DNA of 64,000 nt from Terana coerulea (taxonomy: Eukaryota; Basidiomycota; Agaricomycetes; Polyporales; Phanerochaetaceae). The stretch spans positions 657,682 to 721,681 of the forward strand of contig JAKOGH010000002.1 in NCBI GenBank assembly GCA_024811115.1, read 5' to 3'. The first letter of the stretch is position 1. Each line of letters starts with the position of its first letter. Shown here piece after piece: positions 22,992 to 36,503 of this stretch. A model generated the notes under the pieces. The model did no database searches and had not been told where the DNA came from. It worked only from the letters and a program-made list of their open reading frames with translations. Made by a program: the position numbers and the translations under genes.

Positions 22992-25286
22992 CACAGGACA
23001 GAAGCAGCGAAGGTTCGAGCACCCAATCGCACGCGTGACCCGCGCCCCCACGCTCTGACTGGCCCACGCGCCGTCCAATAAGACGTCATCAGATCCCAGC
23101 CGTGCACTCTGACCCTGCGATGCGTCTGCACGAGTTTGGGTAAATTGCGCCCCAAGTGTGAATGCGGCGGGTGGGAAGCGGGGGCGGGTACTCATTGGCT
23201 GCGGTGGGCGATGATGTCAGGTGGAGGTAACAAGTCGATAGCACCGTTAGGCTGGTAGGAAATTAGCAGGGGCGAGCTGGTTTCAGCGGATGTTGGTTGG
23301 GCTGAGCACGGCGAATCGTGGTGGTCAACGGCCAAGGAGCGAATCGGACACGCGCGCCAAGCGGACGCACGCTGGGTCTCCCGCGCAATGATTGGCTGCC
23401 GCGGTGATCCGTACCCACATCCGAAAGCGGCGAGCCGGCGAGATCAGGTCTCCGGAAACCGGACTGATGGGATTTCCCTTGTGGGCCACGGCATACGGCG
23501 GCATCCACGCTCTGTGCTTCTCTGAATCTTCGTGCGACGACCTCCGATTTTGCGCGAACTGGCGTTCCGTGGCGATCCTTTCGCCTTGTTCTCTTCGCTT
23601 GGGACGCGACATGGCCGCCGCCACATCGTGCCCGCGTCGCCACAGCAGGCAAACGGTTGTCCAACGCGACCGCGAATACCGCCCGCGCGCCTGTCGATCA
23701 CTTTCAGCCCGGATGGCGTGGTTGTCCATATGCAGAGGTCGTCGCAGGTCTCACTCTCGCTCGTTATGTGCATATTGCGGTACGAGAGATGGAAATCATA
23801 CGCGACTAATGAATGCCACACCAGGTCGCTGATGTTTTATTTCCGAGGGTCGACTGCGAGGCCACTGTCCTGAGAGTGGAGCAAGCGCGGATGGGAAGAA
23901 GCGTGAAACATACGAGTCAGAAACTAGGTTTTGTCTGTCGTTTACGTACGTGCCGCAATGAATCGCACTTGTAACGGCGTCCGACAAATCCCCTTAGCGT
24001 ACCCAGAAGCCCTGCGGCTGTGGGACTTTTGTCTTTCATATCATCGATGGATATTGGCCTTCTGTCCTTCGAAGAAGATGGCTCGACCCTCCCTAGTGGG
24101 TTTTTGCAAATGGCGGTGGCAGCTGGACGGTGCGCTGCACTTGAAACTGGAGTGGACTGTGCTAAGTTAGCACGAGAACGACGAGAAGCACGGGAGAGGC
24201 TGGCTGCGTGGCTGGAAGGCCGACTAGAGCGACCCCTTCGCTCTCGTACACACGTTGCATGACGTCTTGAGGCTGCTTCTCTCTGGCAGTGGGAGGCGTT
24301 GCGGAAGGCGGCGCAGGGCCAATCAGATGGCGGGGCATCGGGATCGGGCGTCGGTGTGGCGTCGGACCGGCCGGCGACCAAAGCGATCGCGGCGGGCTGC
24401 ATGCGGCAGACGCAGATCCACGGCGCGTGCGCTTGTCCTTGTTGTGGTGGTCGCCCCTGCGCCCCCGCGACAGGGAGGCAAATCCCGGCGGTGCACGCGA
24501 CGGAACGCGTCTGGCCACCCGCTGGGCTTCGTCGATGCAGTGCAGGCGAGAAAACAACGACGCCCAACTGCAGCGCGACTGCACCCGGCCCGCGCCTGCC
24601 CTGTATGGGCAAGAGGGCCGCAGAACGACGACGTCCGCGGACGACGTCGCGTATCGAGCCCGCGCCGCCAGATCTCGACGGCGGCCCTTGCGATAAATGA
24701 CCGGAGTGCGGCTCGTTCGACGCCATCGCACGCGCCTGCCAGTGGGCGGTAAGTACGTCAGTCCGAATCAGCAGGACTTGTTTGAATTTCACACCCCCAC
24801 GACATTTTTTTCTTCGCTGGTTCGTGTCGCAGAACCAGGGGCGGCGGCAGCTTGGCGCGACAAGCGACGCTGAGCGCAGGCCAAGCGGCGGCGGTGGGGG
24901 CGACGGAGGGGAGCGTGCGAAGGCTGGCGATGCGCTGTTGTCGCGATGCGCGGTGGGCAGCGCGAAGAGGCTGTTTGGAGTGTGTGGCCCGAATCAAAGC
25001 TAAATCTCGGCAGGAATCTGCGATGCACTTTCCCATCCCCACAGTGCGCTGCTTCTCTTCATTTAGAGTGCCATTATTCCGCGATTCCAGACCTGTCCGC
25101 CCGTCCGGCGCCTCTCTCACGGCAATTCGCCTGCAGCCCATATACGTCCATACTATATAACACGCCTCTCCGCCCTCCCTCTGGCCTCATCCCCATCCGT
25201 CCCATCAGTTCCCCCGCCCCCTTCACCCTCTTGCGGACAGGCCCACCACACACACGGTGCGCATACACGACCAGCACGTCCCCGCC
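22992..25286. promoter_or_regulatory. GC-rich upstream region of the TEA transcription factor gene
   Basis: About 2.3 kb with no supported gene. It carries repeated CCAAT boxes (for example near 23075, 23191, 23385 and 24317), GACGTCAT near 23083 and GATGATGTCA near 23211. A TATATAA box is at about 25154-25160, roughly 130 bp before the ATG, followed by a CT-rich leader. This looks like a long promoter; function is inference. Confidence 0.5.
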
Positions 25287-26996
25287 ATGTCCCACCGCCA
25301 GTTCGCGAAACACATCCGGATCTCGTCCTCCGAGGATTTCGCCTACTCCCCGTCCGCCTCCTCGAGCGGCACCAGCGACGCGGTGCAGTCCATCGTCACA
25401 AGCAGAAAGTGCTGGAAGACCATCAAGGGCAAGGGGGAGGTGGTCTGGCCGCCGTATCTCGAGGCGGCCCTCGTCGAGGGTGAGTATCAGCCCTGCCTGA
25501 TTTAATCAAGTATTTTGACGCAATCGCGTCCGCCTCGTCCCCCAGGCCTTGAGCGATACCGACCAGTCGAAACACGCTCGGCGAGGGCACTCGGACGGTT
25601 TCCGATGCGCAACAAGTTCATCTCGGACTACATTTACCAGGTGACGGGCAAGCGAAGAACACCAAAGCAGGTCGGCAGCCGTCTGCAGCAGCTCCGAGAT
25701 ACTTGCGAGGGGAAGCGGAGTGAGTCGCAACTGGCTGCGCAGGCGTGTGTAGCGGCTAACGGCGCAACGGCGCAGTCCTGAAGCTCTTGTCGCGGCGCCC
25801 GGGCGAGTCGCCACGTCCTGAGGACTCGCCGCTATCTACCGAGGCATCGGCGACCCCGGTGCCCCCGCGCGACTTCCTCTCAATAGACGTCCTGCCCGCC
25901 GACGTGCCCTGGCAGTCGGTGTCGAGCAACCGGCCTACTGCTCCTTCCGCCCGCTCCGGAGTATCGACCCGACGGTGACCTTCCGTTCGTCGTCTGCCGT
26001 GAACGCCGAGTCGGTCTGCCACGTGCTCAAGGACGGCGTCGTTGTGCACTCAGAGACGACACAGCTCGAGCTCTCGTCCTCGTCTTGCATGCCCGCGTCC
26101 AGCTACTCGACCGAGATGGAGTGCATTTTCCTGTACAACACTCGCCTCGTCCCCCGCTACTGGGAGACGCTGTGCAATGTCGCCGGTGAGTTCCTTCTAT
26201 CCTACTCCATCCTCGCTGATTGAGAGCTCACTCTTGAACGGCCGACAAAGACATCGGCTCGTACAGCGTATCACAGGACATCGTCGTTCGTCAGGCAGCC
26301 GCGGACGCGGCGGGACCTTCCGACTCGCATTCTACGGGTGACAGAACTATGTCGACAGTTGTCTACCAGTTCAACACACTGAACAGCTCGCCTCCGCCTT
26401 CCCCGACATCCTCCAACGGCGACGCCTACAGCTACACCAGCGAGTCTAGCGTACGTGCCTTTCCTTGTCCTGCATTTGTCCATTCAGACTAAGCGGCGGT
26501 TTCCCACGTCTAGGTCGATCGAGGCACCGGGCTGGACGACCTCGGCATGTTCGATAGCTCGGTCTCAAGCTCGGCCGTGCAGGCACGCCCGACGGCGTCC
26601 TCGTACGCCTACTCGCGCGCGCAGATGCACCCCGCGCCGTCGTACGCGTCCTACGACCTCTCCCCTCCTGGCCTCATCAAAGACGGCGAGGAGGGCTACG
26701 CGAGCCTGCCGCAGAGCCCGCTCGACGCCGCCTTCCCACCCGCGGTCGGCCTCGGCGGCGTGCTCGGCACAGGGGCGGGGCCCTCCGACAGCGCGTGCAG
26801 GGGTTATGCCGACCACTATGCAGGCCCGGCCGCGTGCACGTTCGACGGCGTCGGCGCGCCCGCGGTGGGTTACGGCCACGCCCTCGCGGGCGACCTCGCG
26901 CACCCGAGTCAGGGCGCCGCATACGTGAGTGCCCGCTGCTTGGCCCCCACAACCTTGTCGGCTGACGATCGGCCGTCCGCCCTGCAGCCCTTCTAG
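25287..26996 (+). CDS. TEA/ATTS-domain transcription factor (TEC1/AbaA class)
   Basis: DNA-binding regulator of the class that controls development in fungi (AbaA, Tec1). Exons: 25287-25479, 25546-25719, 25776-26185, 26251-26450, 26514-26924 and a last coding exon of only 9 nt, 26988-26996. The TEA domain covers about residues 45-122: KTIKGKGEVVWPPYLEAAL, then GRFPMRNKFISDYIYQVTGK and RRTPKQVGSRLQQLRDTC, where the last segment is the DNA-recognition helix region. The C-terminal half is Ser/Pro/Ala/Tyr-rich, probably an activation region. Exon 3 lacks one base between about 25850 and 25960: the frame must shift to continue into the segment TVTFRSSSAVNAESV. This may be sequence error or an unrecognised intron. 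The gene stands alone between two large gene-poor regions. Confidence 0.85.
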
Positions 26997-29900
26997 CTTC
27001 CCGCGCGTAGCGTCCGTGGCACCCCATGTCGTTGGGCCCCTGCCTGTCCTGGCAGGCCTGCCCGTCCGTGACCATCACGGTCACGCAAAGCCTCTATCTC
27101 GCATCCACCATCATCGCTTCCGGTCCATACCCATTCGGCGGAAAGGGACGCTCTCTCCTGCCCCACATATGACAAGATTATTTGACTCGCCTTCCATCTT
27201 TTTTTTTCGCCGATCGTAGTGTACGTGCTTTCCTTCTGCTGTTGTTTCACTAGCATTGCTCTGTAGTATGCCCCGTCCTTGCTGTGCGCCCCATTCCTTC
27301 CTTGATCTTTCGTGCCTGGAAGCCGTCGTAGCCATCTCTATACCGATATGCTTCCGCTGTACATACATACACTGCCCCGCCCATGGACCCCTCCAACAAG
27401 TGTGTATGCCTAATACCAACCCCGCTCGCCTGTCGCTCCTTTGTCCCCGCCGCTCCCTCGCTTCGGACGTCTAGTTTAGTCAGCTCGCATAATGGGAAAT
27501 TACACATGGGCCTCCTAAACCCTGCTCCGCTCTACTTTCTCCGTGCGCTTTTGTTATCAGGCTGCGATGCTCCACATAAACCCTGATTTTATATTGTACA
27601 ATACGAGCCTCTGAAGTACCAATTGAGGACAGAAGCTCAACATTGATGTACAGTATTATGTCACTGTGACTACAGGCCCGTACGTACTTGCTACGCCCCC
27701 CATCGTCAAGAGCAGAGCTTGTCGGAGCAGCAATCAACTGATCTGTATGTCCGTCGCGCGATTTGTGTGATACGCATCTCGTCTGCGGACACGGATCACG
27801 TTGCGCAGGCTTCAGGCCACAGGCCCGCGGCCCAGAGGCCCAGTGAGCCTCCGATCTCTCGGGCGACCCTGGGCGGATGCGGGAGTGGCGGGGGATGGGC
27901 CGTGGCCCGGCCGCGTCCTGCGGGGCGACGGCGGCGTGGGGTGTCACTGTCCGCCGCGGGGTGCGCTAGCCGTCTTCGGGGTGCCCGTCAATGTGACGAA
28001 CAGACGGACGCGTGCCGCCGCATCCGGCAAGCCTGCCGAGATGCGCGGCGGGAAATGAAACTCTGCGCGGGGCCAGCGTGACTGCATAGTTTTGGGTGTG
28101 TGTGTGCGCGCGCGGGAACTTGCGCGGCGTGCCACTGGGATGGGGATGGGGGCGAGGGGCGACACGCTGCGAGCGGGCCGCGTCGCAGCGCGTGCGTGCA
28201 GGAGATGAGACAGCGAACCGCGGTGGGGCGACCTCGGATGTTCTGAGGACCCTTGGCATGTCTGGACTGCCCGCGGGGCCTCTTTTTCATTAAGAGAGAG
28301 TGTTAGTGGGGCATCGGGGGCGGAGGCTGCGTGCTGCCGCGCGCACATGCACGTATTCTGTTCTGAGACGAGTTCTGTTATTTTAGTGGGAGCATTCATT
28401 GAGTTGGTTGGGACGTGGAGAAGACCGAAAGCCAAATCCATGGGCGATGCTCATGGGAGAAGCGGAAAGATATATGTGCTTCTCGCCATTGTAAAATACA
28501 CAGTATCTCTGCAATGTGGCCTACGCACCCGAGATGTGCGTGGTCTATGCGTCCACATATCCATATATGATGCACCAGCGTACCGTGCACACCCGAAGGG
28601 TCTGATACCAAGAAATCAGAACCCCGTGGAGGTATCACAGATGACCTTCGCCTCTTCCTGCCGCATTGCGCCACCGCCAACCTAAACGGCACACAGCGTC
28701 CCGCCGTGAGCACACGCGCGATCGCTGTGTACGCTTTCCACGGCCCACAGACGACGATCGGGTAAAATGATGAAAAGAAATAACGAGAGGCGGGGGCCGG
28801 CGGCCAATGGAGGTGATGTACGGATCCCACGGACGTCAACGCGGCGCGCTGCGGACACGATGGGCAGGCCGTCGCTGCATGCGGCATTGGTGGGGTGTGC
28901 GCACACCGTCTGCCAGATCTGACATCTCCACAAGGATAGAAGCCCGCCCGCGTTGAGAGATCACGACAGTAGGCGGGCGCCCCGCGAGCCAAAGCGACCC
29001 GTGTCGAGGTCGCATGGGAGAACACGGAAAAGCATAGGCTTGATTAAATCTGAATAAAGCACAATGAGGACGTACCTGCGCAGGCGGACATTGGGTCTGG
29101 TTATCCGCGAAGGGATAAGCCTGAGCGATTCAGAGTTTGTATGAAGGGCTTTTCTGTCGCTTACAGGCGGCATGCGGCGCGACCTTGAAGGCTGTCGACA
29201 TGACGGCACCTATTAGCGGGAATAGACCGTGTAATCCGAGGCATTGCTGATGGATAAACAGCAGCTAATATCGCGACGAGGCATGTGACGTTGCTGACCT
29301 CCTGCTTCGTTCGAGAGTTCCCGACAACTGCGGGGCCAGGCGAAAGCTTGACAGCACCGTGCGGGTGGGAATCCGCGCTGCAGCGACGGCTCGCAAAATG
29401 CGGAGGCGAACCGCGGCAGCTGGCCGCCTCTGGGCGTGGCCCAATGCGGTCTAATGAAAGAACCGAGGCGAGCCGAAGAAGGGAACAAGAGTTCCGGGTT
29501 TGGTTAGATAACTCCCGCCCCGGCGGCCCCCGTCCCAGAATGTCAAGTGTGGTGGTCGCGCCGTCCCCGGCACCTCCCGCCGCGCCCACGTTTATTCGCG
29601 CCCGCCGTCGAGGGGGGGCCCGCCTGGGAGCAGCGACGATAACGAAATGCGTATTGGCGCGACGGCGCCCGCGCGTGCGGCGCGATTGGCTCGTGCCTCG
29701 CGCGTGGGAACCCACGGGAGGCGCACCTGAAGCGGTGCGCATGCACCAAGCGCTCCGTCGGGCGTTCCTCCGTCCCGTTCCGCTGCTGTGCGCCGACGCC
29801 GACTCTCCAACGGCGAGGGGTGCGCACCGAGCGGAGCCATTGTTCTCGTTGAATGTCGTGAGCAGTTTATGACGCAGCGGGAGCGCACTGACGACGAAGA

Positions 29901-32900
29901 AGCCGGTGCACCCCTTGTTCTTGTGGCGAGGAGAAGCATGTGGTGCGGGGCTCGACATGCTCAGCGGCGCGGAAGTGGTGGGTGCCCAAGGCGTGCGCCA
30001 TCGGGCCTCTTGAAAAGTGCGATACATTGCGGTGGATATCCGTTGAAACCGTGGGTCGTGCGTGCAGAGTATGCGGCCGTGGAGCTTGCTCAACATCGAG
30101 GACGCCAACGCGAGCCAATGGAAGAGTCGGGTGCACAAGCTCAGCGTTCAAGCATTCTGATATTCTTTCTGTGGCTGGGGAGTCAATTGACACCCATGAA
30201 CAGCGTAAGTTTGACATGAAGACACTCACTGCCTTGGGTCACCCTGCCTAGCGAGCCCATGCCAAACTAGGCGACGCGCGAGGGCGAAGAGGGCGGTGGC
30301 TCCCTCCTCTCGGCAGAATACGCCTCGCTATTCTTGCGCCCCGAAGGCGAAGCGACACGGGTCTAGCATGTAATCACAGACCATGCTCAGCTGCCGGTTT
30401 GCTGTGCACGCGCGACAGAAATTTGCAAGATGAGGTTCAATAGATAGATATCAGCACGTCGCCCTATGCCAGCGACATCGAGATCCATCTCACCTGGCGG
30501 AAAGCCGACAGTGTCGTAAACGCAACAGCCTCCGGAGCCAGTGCGCATGGATCCCGTGGTCCCGAATATTGTTTCGCCCCTAGCCTTCAGGCGGATCGGG
30601 GGACCACAGCCATTGGGAGGCACGAACAAGGGTCCAGGGACACTTAGAAGAGGGGCAGGGCGTGCTGTCCGCGAATCGCCCTGAACGAGAGCACGCCAGA
30701 AAGGACATATTGCTGGGCATCCCATGATTGTGGCATGGAGCATTCCGGCTGGGTAGCTTGAGATAAGTCACAGTCTGTCACAGCAAAAGAAGGCTAGAGT
30801 CACCTACAACTTACACTAACGACGCTTCGTCTCGCCACCTCCCACCCTGACTCGACTCGAGAACCTCCTCATGAATAGGTACCCTGCACGTTGTGTCTGC
30901 AAGTCGACCAGTGAGTTCCGACATGCATGGAACGCAGGAAGCACACACAGTCACTTGGTGCTTGAGCCATAGTCGAGCTGCAGGTTCATAATGCAGGAGT
31001 CGAATGAGTAGGCGAGCGATCTTCTTGCAGTTGACGATGCAGTTCTTGGCATTCTTGAAGCAGTATATACCTCTCATATCCCAGGAAACATCAGCCTGAC
31101 GTCTTTGAGGGTGCGACAGGACATACCGTATTGGCGACAACCTTCTGCAGAAACCCCAAACTCAAACGCATCGACCGCAGGTCATCCCTGCGAGTTACAC
31201 CAACTTTGACTACGGGTGCTCACGACGATGATAAGACAGCCCTGCAGGACACGCTGGGCTCTATGCATGGGGATTACGAAGATGAAGAACCCCTTCAGCG
31301 TCGACGCCATGGAGCTACTGTGGGGTGTCTTGGTAAGTGTCAGCTCCCGCATGTGAGCAAGCCTCGTTCTTACCCTAGCACGCTACAGACACGAACGATG
31401 AGCTCTTCGAGGAATGGACGATGCTTCGTCCATCTGGCATGGTCCTGCAACCCGTCGTTCGAATGTTGAAGATATAAGCGCCCGCCCGCGCGGACTTGGA
31501 CCGTCGGCTTGTGGTGTCTTGTGGGTGCCAGGGTCCAGCCACATCGTTGCTGATTGTTATGCGCATTGTTTCAGATACCCCCGCCAGCTTTTGCGCATCG
31601 CCTGGACGGCCCACTGCGCCTGCGCCGCGCTGCTGCGTCCCGCGCCGGCCAGCGACTCCGCCCCGCCGCCCAGTCCTGGTGCTGCTCACCTGCAACAAGC
31701 AGGTTTAATCTATCCATAGAGGTACATTGAACACCATCGTGGCGGTCCGCAGCGCCGCGGCCGCTTCGCCATGAGGCCCCCTGGAGCCAAAATGAAGGGT
31801 GGAATTCCGGCCGGAACGTGGGCTGGACTGTGAGAGCGCAGCGGGCGTGCGGGTGGGCTAATCTCGGCGTCACGCGTATCAGATCTCGCCCATGGGATTC
31901 TGCGCGGAACGGTGACTTGGATGAGAACGGTCAGTGCTTACTGCAATGAGTCTAATAACCTACATGCTCAATGGCGGAGAGGGGCGGGCCTGGGGCTGGA
32001 TGATCTCATACATGCAGGAGCTCGCTCGGAAACTATAGGCTCGGTGCTCCCATGCACATGTTGGCAATCGGTGCCGATCAAACTCTCCCATATAGCTCAA
32101 TCCCGTGGTGTGCAATGTGCCTCTCGGCAGAATCTGCAGAATCATCCGCTGTGAGTCAGTGTATCCGGCCGCAGGGGAGCGAGAAGGCGACATACCGATG
32201 TGAGCCCGCAGAGGTGGCGACTTGGCACACCGTAGCGGCTGAGAGTACATTTTCTTCGCCAAGCCGGGGTAAAATGCGTGAAGTGTTTAGCAAGTGTCGG
32301 GCCCCTCGAGAAAAGTCGCAAAGTGGAAACGTTCAAGTGGGATGACGACGGGCGCCCGCTGGCAAGCCGCCGCTCAGAAAAGAAGGTGGGTCCCACGACG
32401 TGACGCTTTGTGGCGTTCACGGCTTCTCCCGGTTGATCCGGTTCCGGGAGACGCGGCAGTTACCGTCCGCGTCCCGGGCTGCTCTGCAACTTGAACCTGG
32501 AACGACATTTACTCGTTAGCCACAAATCGCAGGCTCCAGCGACGCTACCCTCTCACTGATCCGAGAAGCAAGGGCAATTATACGCTTGCTGAGTAGCGGC
32601 AAGCTAGTATACTACTCCTCGCGCCGGTCGAGTAATCGTCGCCACCGGGACACCAACCACACCCGCTTGGACGACGACAACGGCCATGACGTTCTGCGCC
32701 TGATAGCACGAGGGTTGAACGCTGGTCAGGTCATGGATTTTGCCGTTATACTGATGATTATAATGCTCATATAGTCCTATTATCAGGCGACAACGTTCGG
32801 CGTACCTGAGATTGCCATCAACGTAGTGCGAGCCGCTGGGGGTTTTTGTTTTGTTTTCCAACTGGCATAGGTCAGTGACATCTACAAGCCTCCAGGGATA

Positions 32901-34259
32901 TGGGTTTCATGATATCAATATACTACAGACTTGTGGATTGCCAGTTTGCATATGCGCCGTTGTTCATTGATACATCCTCGACCGCCCGAAGCGGGTTTCG
33001 CAGTTTCTGCACGTATCAGAACACGAGGGCAAGACAAGGCCGGAACCATGACGCAAGATCATTACTTCCAAGCATGATCTGCTTAGGTTTACTACAATTT
33101 CACATACCCGGCGAGAGGCTACCCCCGACTTGCTCATAGACAGTACGTGCGACGCATTATGAGTTCCGTCTATTATGAAGATGAGCTGGTTCTTTAATAT
33201 GGTGTGTGCTATACAATTCCACGGCCAAACCTTACGATACAACATATCCATTTCAGCCAACTCGGGTCTCACGGAGATGCAGTGAAGATGCGGTAGCCAA
33301 TATTAATGGTGAGCGGCAAATTGCCCTCGTCGATCCCTAGCTCAGACCCTGCGAGTCCAGCATGCGTTATCCATCCCGCGTCCCTCGTCGAGTTGCCTAG
33401 ATCCCGAGTTTGAAAAGCCGCGCAGGCCACGTTCAGCCGGCTGCGATCATAAACCGTTGACGTGGCATGGAAGCCCCTGGCCAGGAACGGTCTGTGCGGC
33501 GCTCGCCCACGCCTCTGATCACCTGTGCTGGGTTGCTGATCGGCCTTTTATCCCTACTCCAGTGCTGTGTAGAACTTGCATGTTGGAGAGGAGGCGTGTC
33601 AACACCATGGTGAGAAAGAAGTGAGCGGCATCAATATTTTTCCGCTCGTGAACTTTGTTCTAACGCTTGGTTTCAGCAGCTCCGAGGGTCGGGGTGATCA
33701 AGTATTTCAGGCCATGCCCGAGCTTCTGCAGTACCATTGCTAGGCACAAATGTCATTATCTTCAATGTCCGACATGATTAGGTTCCCGGGTACAGAGGTG
33801 GAACGTCGGTATTGTAGAAGCGAGAGCCTGGCGCATCCGTAGCACCGCGACATCGACTATGGTCGTTATGGTGCTGATAAGGTAGCCTGTATGCTAAACT
33901 GCGCGCTGTATTAGCTGATGATAACAAAACACCGATAGACCGCGGACTATGCAAAACCAGACGCCGGGCAGGGGTCTGTGCCAATATGGATGCAGCTCCG
34001 GTGAGAGCTCTGCTTCTCGCACTGATACCAGTCCTCCGATTGCGATTGCCATTCATCTCCCAGTAGCGACGGAATCTGTAGATCCTCATCGTGCCTTGTG
34101 TCTGGGGTTTTTCTTCTCCGATGCGTTTGAGACTTGGCAGGACAAAGGAGCCGTGGTCGGAGGCGTATAAAGTGGCATGCCTCCAGCGTTGTGGGCCCTA
34201 CACCAACCCAACTTCTTCTGCCTCCAATCCTTTCTCGTTCCCTTGTCCTTCCTGTGACC
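26997..34259. other. Gene-poor region downstream of the TEA gene
   Basis: About 7.3 kb with no gene I can support. The first 600 bp are probably the TEA gene 3' UTR (CT-rich, AT-rich near 27600). A GC-rich island at 27.8-28.2 kb and another at 29.3-29.9 kb carry CCAAT boxes (near 28804, 29432, 29684 and 30115). Open frames at 29161-30138, 30387-30743 and 31131-31470 were examined and not called. The last 100 bp contain a TATAAA at about 34166, the promoter of terpene synthase 1. Confidence 0.5.
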
Positions 34260-35504
34260 ATGTCCATTGATGTGCTCGAAGCATCCTCAAGGTGAGCTAT
34301 AGCGTCACGTCCATAAGACATATCCTCAGCATGCTTTTAGTGCCCATGTACAGCCCACCGAGGCTACGACCTCGTCGTATGAGCAAGCCAGCTATAACTC
34401 GGATGCTGTGAGTTCGTCCTGATCTATACCTGTTTTCTAGCTGGTCTCATCTATGTTTTGATACAAATGTAGGCCGAGGTGTCTCGCCAAGCCATCGCCG
34501 ACCTTTTCCAGCGCACGGGCATGATCCAACGCTCGTGGTCATATGACCCAACTGGAATCGTGGAGAGGCGGTTTCTCGAAGAAGTCAAGAAGTGGAACAT
34601 CATAGACGTCGCCGACCCCAAGTATCGCAAGCCGATCTTCACCTCCGTTTGCGTCGCCACCACCATGTTCAGCCACAACCACATCGACACCCAGGTGCAC
34701 ATCGCTCTCTACAGCCTGCTCGCGGGCTGCGTAGACGATCTGGAGATCGACGTCGTCGCACTCGAGGAGTTCGTGCAGAGGCTGCACTGCGGCCTGCCCC
34801 AGCTGCACCCGGTGCTGGAGCTGCTCGTCCAGTACCTGCGCCTCATGCCGAAGTTCTACCCGTCGTTCTCGGCCACGGCGATATTTGCGGGAACTGTGCA
34901 GTTCATCAACGCGACGCTGTTCGACAAGCAGTCGGCGGGGATGTCCCTCGACCGCGACGCGCTGCCGTACGTGCGGTACAAGCGGGCCCGGAACAGTCTT
35001 GGGGAGGTGTTTGCGTTGTTTGCCTGGGATAAGCATCACTTCCCGGACGTGTCAACACATATCCAGATCTTGCCGTAAGTCCGAGTCAAATCCGGCTTTG
35101 GCTCTCGCTGACAACCTCCTTCCAGTGATACCAGAGTATACCTCGATTATGCCAAGTACGTTTCGCCTGGTGCCGCCTAAGCTTTTGTCTCTAATCATGC
35201 ATACAGCGATGTGCTCTCATTTTACAAAGAGGAGCTTGCTGGCGAAAAGGACAACTTTGTCCACGACTGCATGTCCGTCACGGGAAGGAGCACGGCAAGT
35301 GTGCTCTCAGGGATGGTGGACGAGATCGTTGCGTCCGTACGAAGGGCCAGGCAGATACTGAAGGGACCGGCGGAGCAACAAGCCTTCGAGAGTCTCGTGG
35401 CCGGATACGTCGCCTTCCATTTCATCTCTCCGCGGTACCGTCTGAAGGAGCTGACTGGCATAGATTATTCTACGGGCGACTTTACATCGTCTTCGAAATT
35501 GTAA
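34260..35504 (+). CDS. Trichodiene-synthase-like sesquiterpene synthase, copy 1
   Basis: Class I terpene cyclase of the fungal TRI5-like family (PF06330 type), which ionises farnesyl diphosphate with Mg2+. Exons 34260-34291, 34341-34407, 34473-35074, 35126-35155 and 35207-35504 give 342 residues, about normal. The first metal-binding motif is CVDDLEID (Asp 121-122). The NSE motif is NDVLSFYKEE (Asn244, Ser248, Glu252), split by the intron after the first two bases of the Asn codon. The C-terminal SPRYRL matches the diphosphate-sensing RY motif. No frameshift. The exact product cannot be told; trichodiene itself is unlikely in this context. A close paralogue is at 58179-59432. No other obvious terpene tailoring genes (P450s) are adjacent. 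Confidence 0.88.
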
Positions 35505-36503
35505 TACTTTAGAGCAACTGTATAGAGTTTTAGAACCTCACCTCGGCCATCGGCTCATCCAGCCACAGCCCCGCGTCGTCATCAGCACGGGAACGGGGCA
35601 AACGGATGGACTTCATCTCCATCCCATTGCTGGCTTCGGGTACGTGAACTTGGGCATACTCTAACTGCGCTCCTCAAGTCAGACACGTTCCGCGCATGCA
35701 ACATCACATATAGAGTGCATTCACTGGTCGATACTCAGGGTTCATGACCAGTCGCGGCGCTGCGGAGCTCATTCGCTACTATCCTAGGCTACCCTGCGTC
35801 GGATAAGGAGACTTCTGCCGCCGGAGCGCAGAAATCTCCCAGTTACTTAGGTTGTAATTTTTCTCTGGGCCAGAATTATAACTGACACAGCGTGATGCTG
35901 CTGCTCTCAATCACTCCATTCGGTACAGCTCTGCAACGCAGGCGCAGTGCGTCAATGATTATATTTCTGCGGCTTTGTCCACCGAGCATTTCTGGATATG
36001 TGGAGACTGAGCGGCCTTCTACAGCGGACATCGGCTTCTCGAAGCCGCTATAGATGGTCTAGGCAGGGACACGCGTACGTCTGCGACCAATGGACTACTT
36101 GAGGACGGGAGGGATGCGCGGGAGAAGATGCTGTGCGTTAATGGGTGGGAGAATCTTGGCCCTAGTACTTAGAGCCGCCGAAAGAAATTAGGCTTATAAA
36201 AATTACCAATTGCTTTCAAGAGGTGTATGAGCTCGATGGTAACTCTCTTGAAGCAAATAATAGCGTCAGGCTACCAGCCAAGGTGTCTATGAGGAGTGCA
36301 GTGGAAGCAGCGAACAATAAGCCCTTCCTATTCTGGAAGGTGGTGCCTCGTGGTCCGTGCGCAGGTGCGCTGAGTCAGCAGCACGTGTCTCTTCCGCGTT
36401 TAGGGGCAGCGGGTGGTTCGTTGAATCTGGGCTGTGACACCGATCTGTCACTTCCCCTCTGTCTGTGACGCTGCGTCGAGCCCGACGCCCGACTACGACC
36501 TCA
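35505..36503. other. Intergenic region
   Basis: About 1 kb between terpene synthase 1 and the F-box-like gene. It contains a small inverted repeat (GCTTTCAAGAG...CTCTTGAAGC, 36212-36253) and nothing else I recognise. Confidence 0.45.

Noticed and set aside
23917..24792. 291-codon minus-strand frame with several rival plus-strand frames
   Set aside because: All frames are open because of base composition; CCAAT-rich non-coding DNA is likelier.
29161..30138. 325-codon minus-strand frame
   Set aside because: No recognisable domain; matching open frame on the other strand; GC-rich island.
30387..30743. 118-codon minus-strand frame with GSGGCCVYDTVGFPPGEMDL
   Set aside because: Looks partly coding but stands alone with no conserved family I know; not called.
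34260..35504. Naming the terpene synthases trichodiene synthase
   Set aside because: Only family membership is supported; agaricomycete members make various sesquiterpenes.
36212..36253. Inverted repeat GCTTTCAAGAG...CTCTTGAAGC
   Set aside because: Short, single copy in the window, no context to support function.
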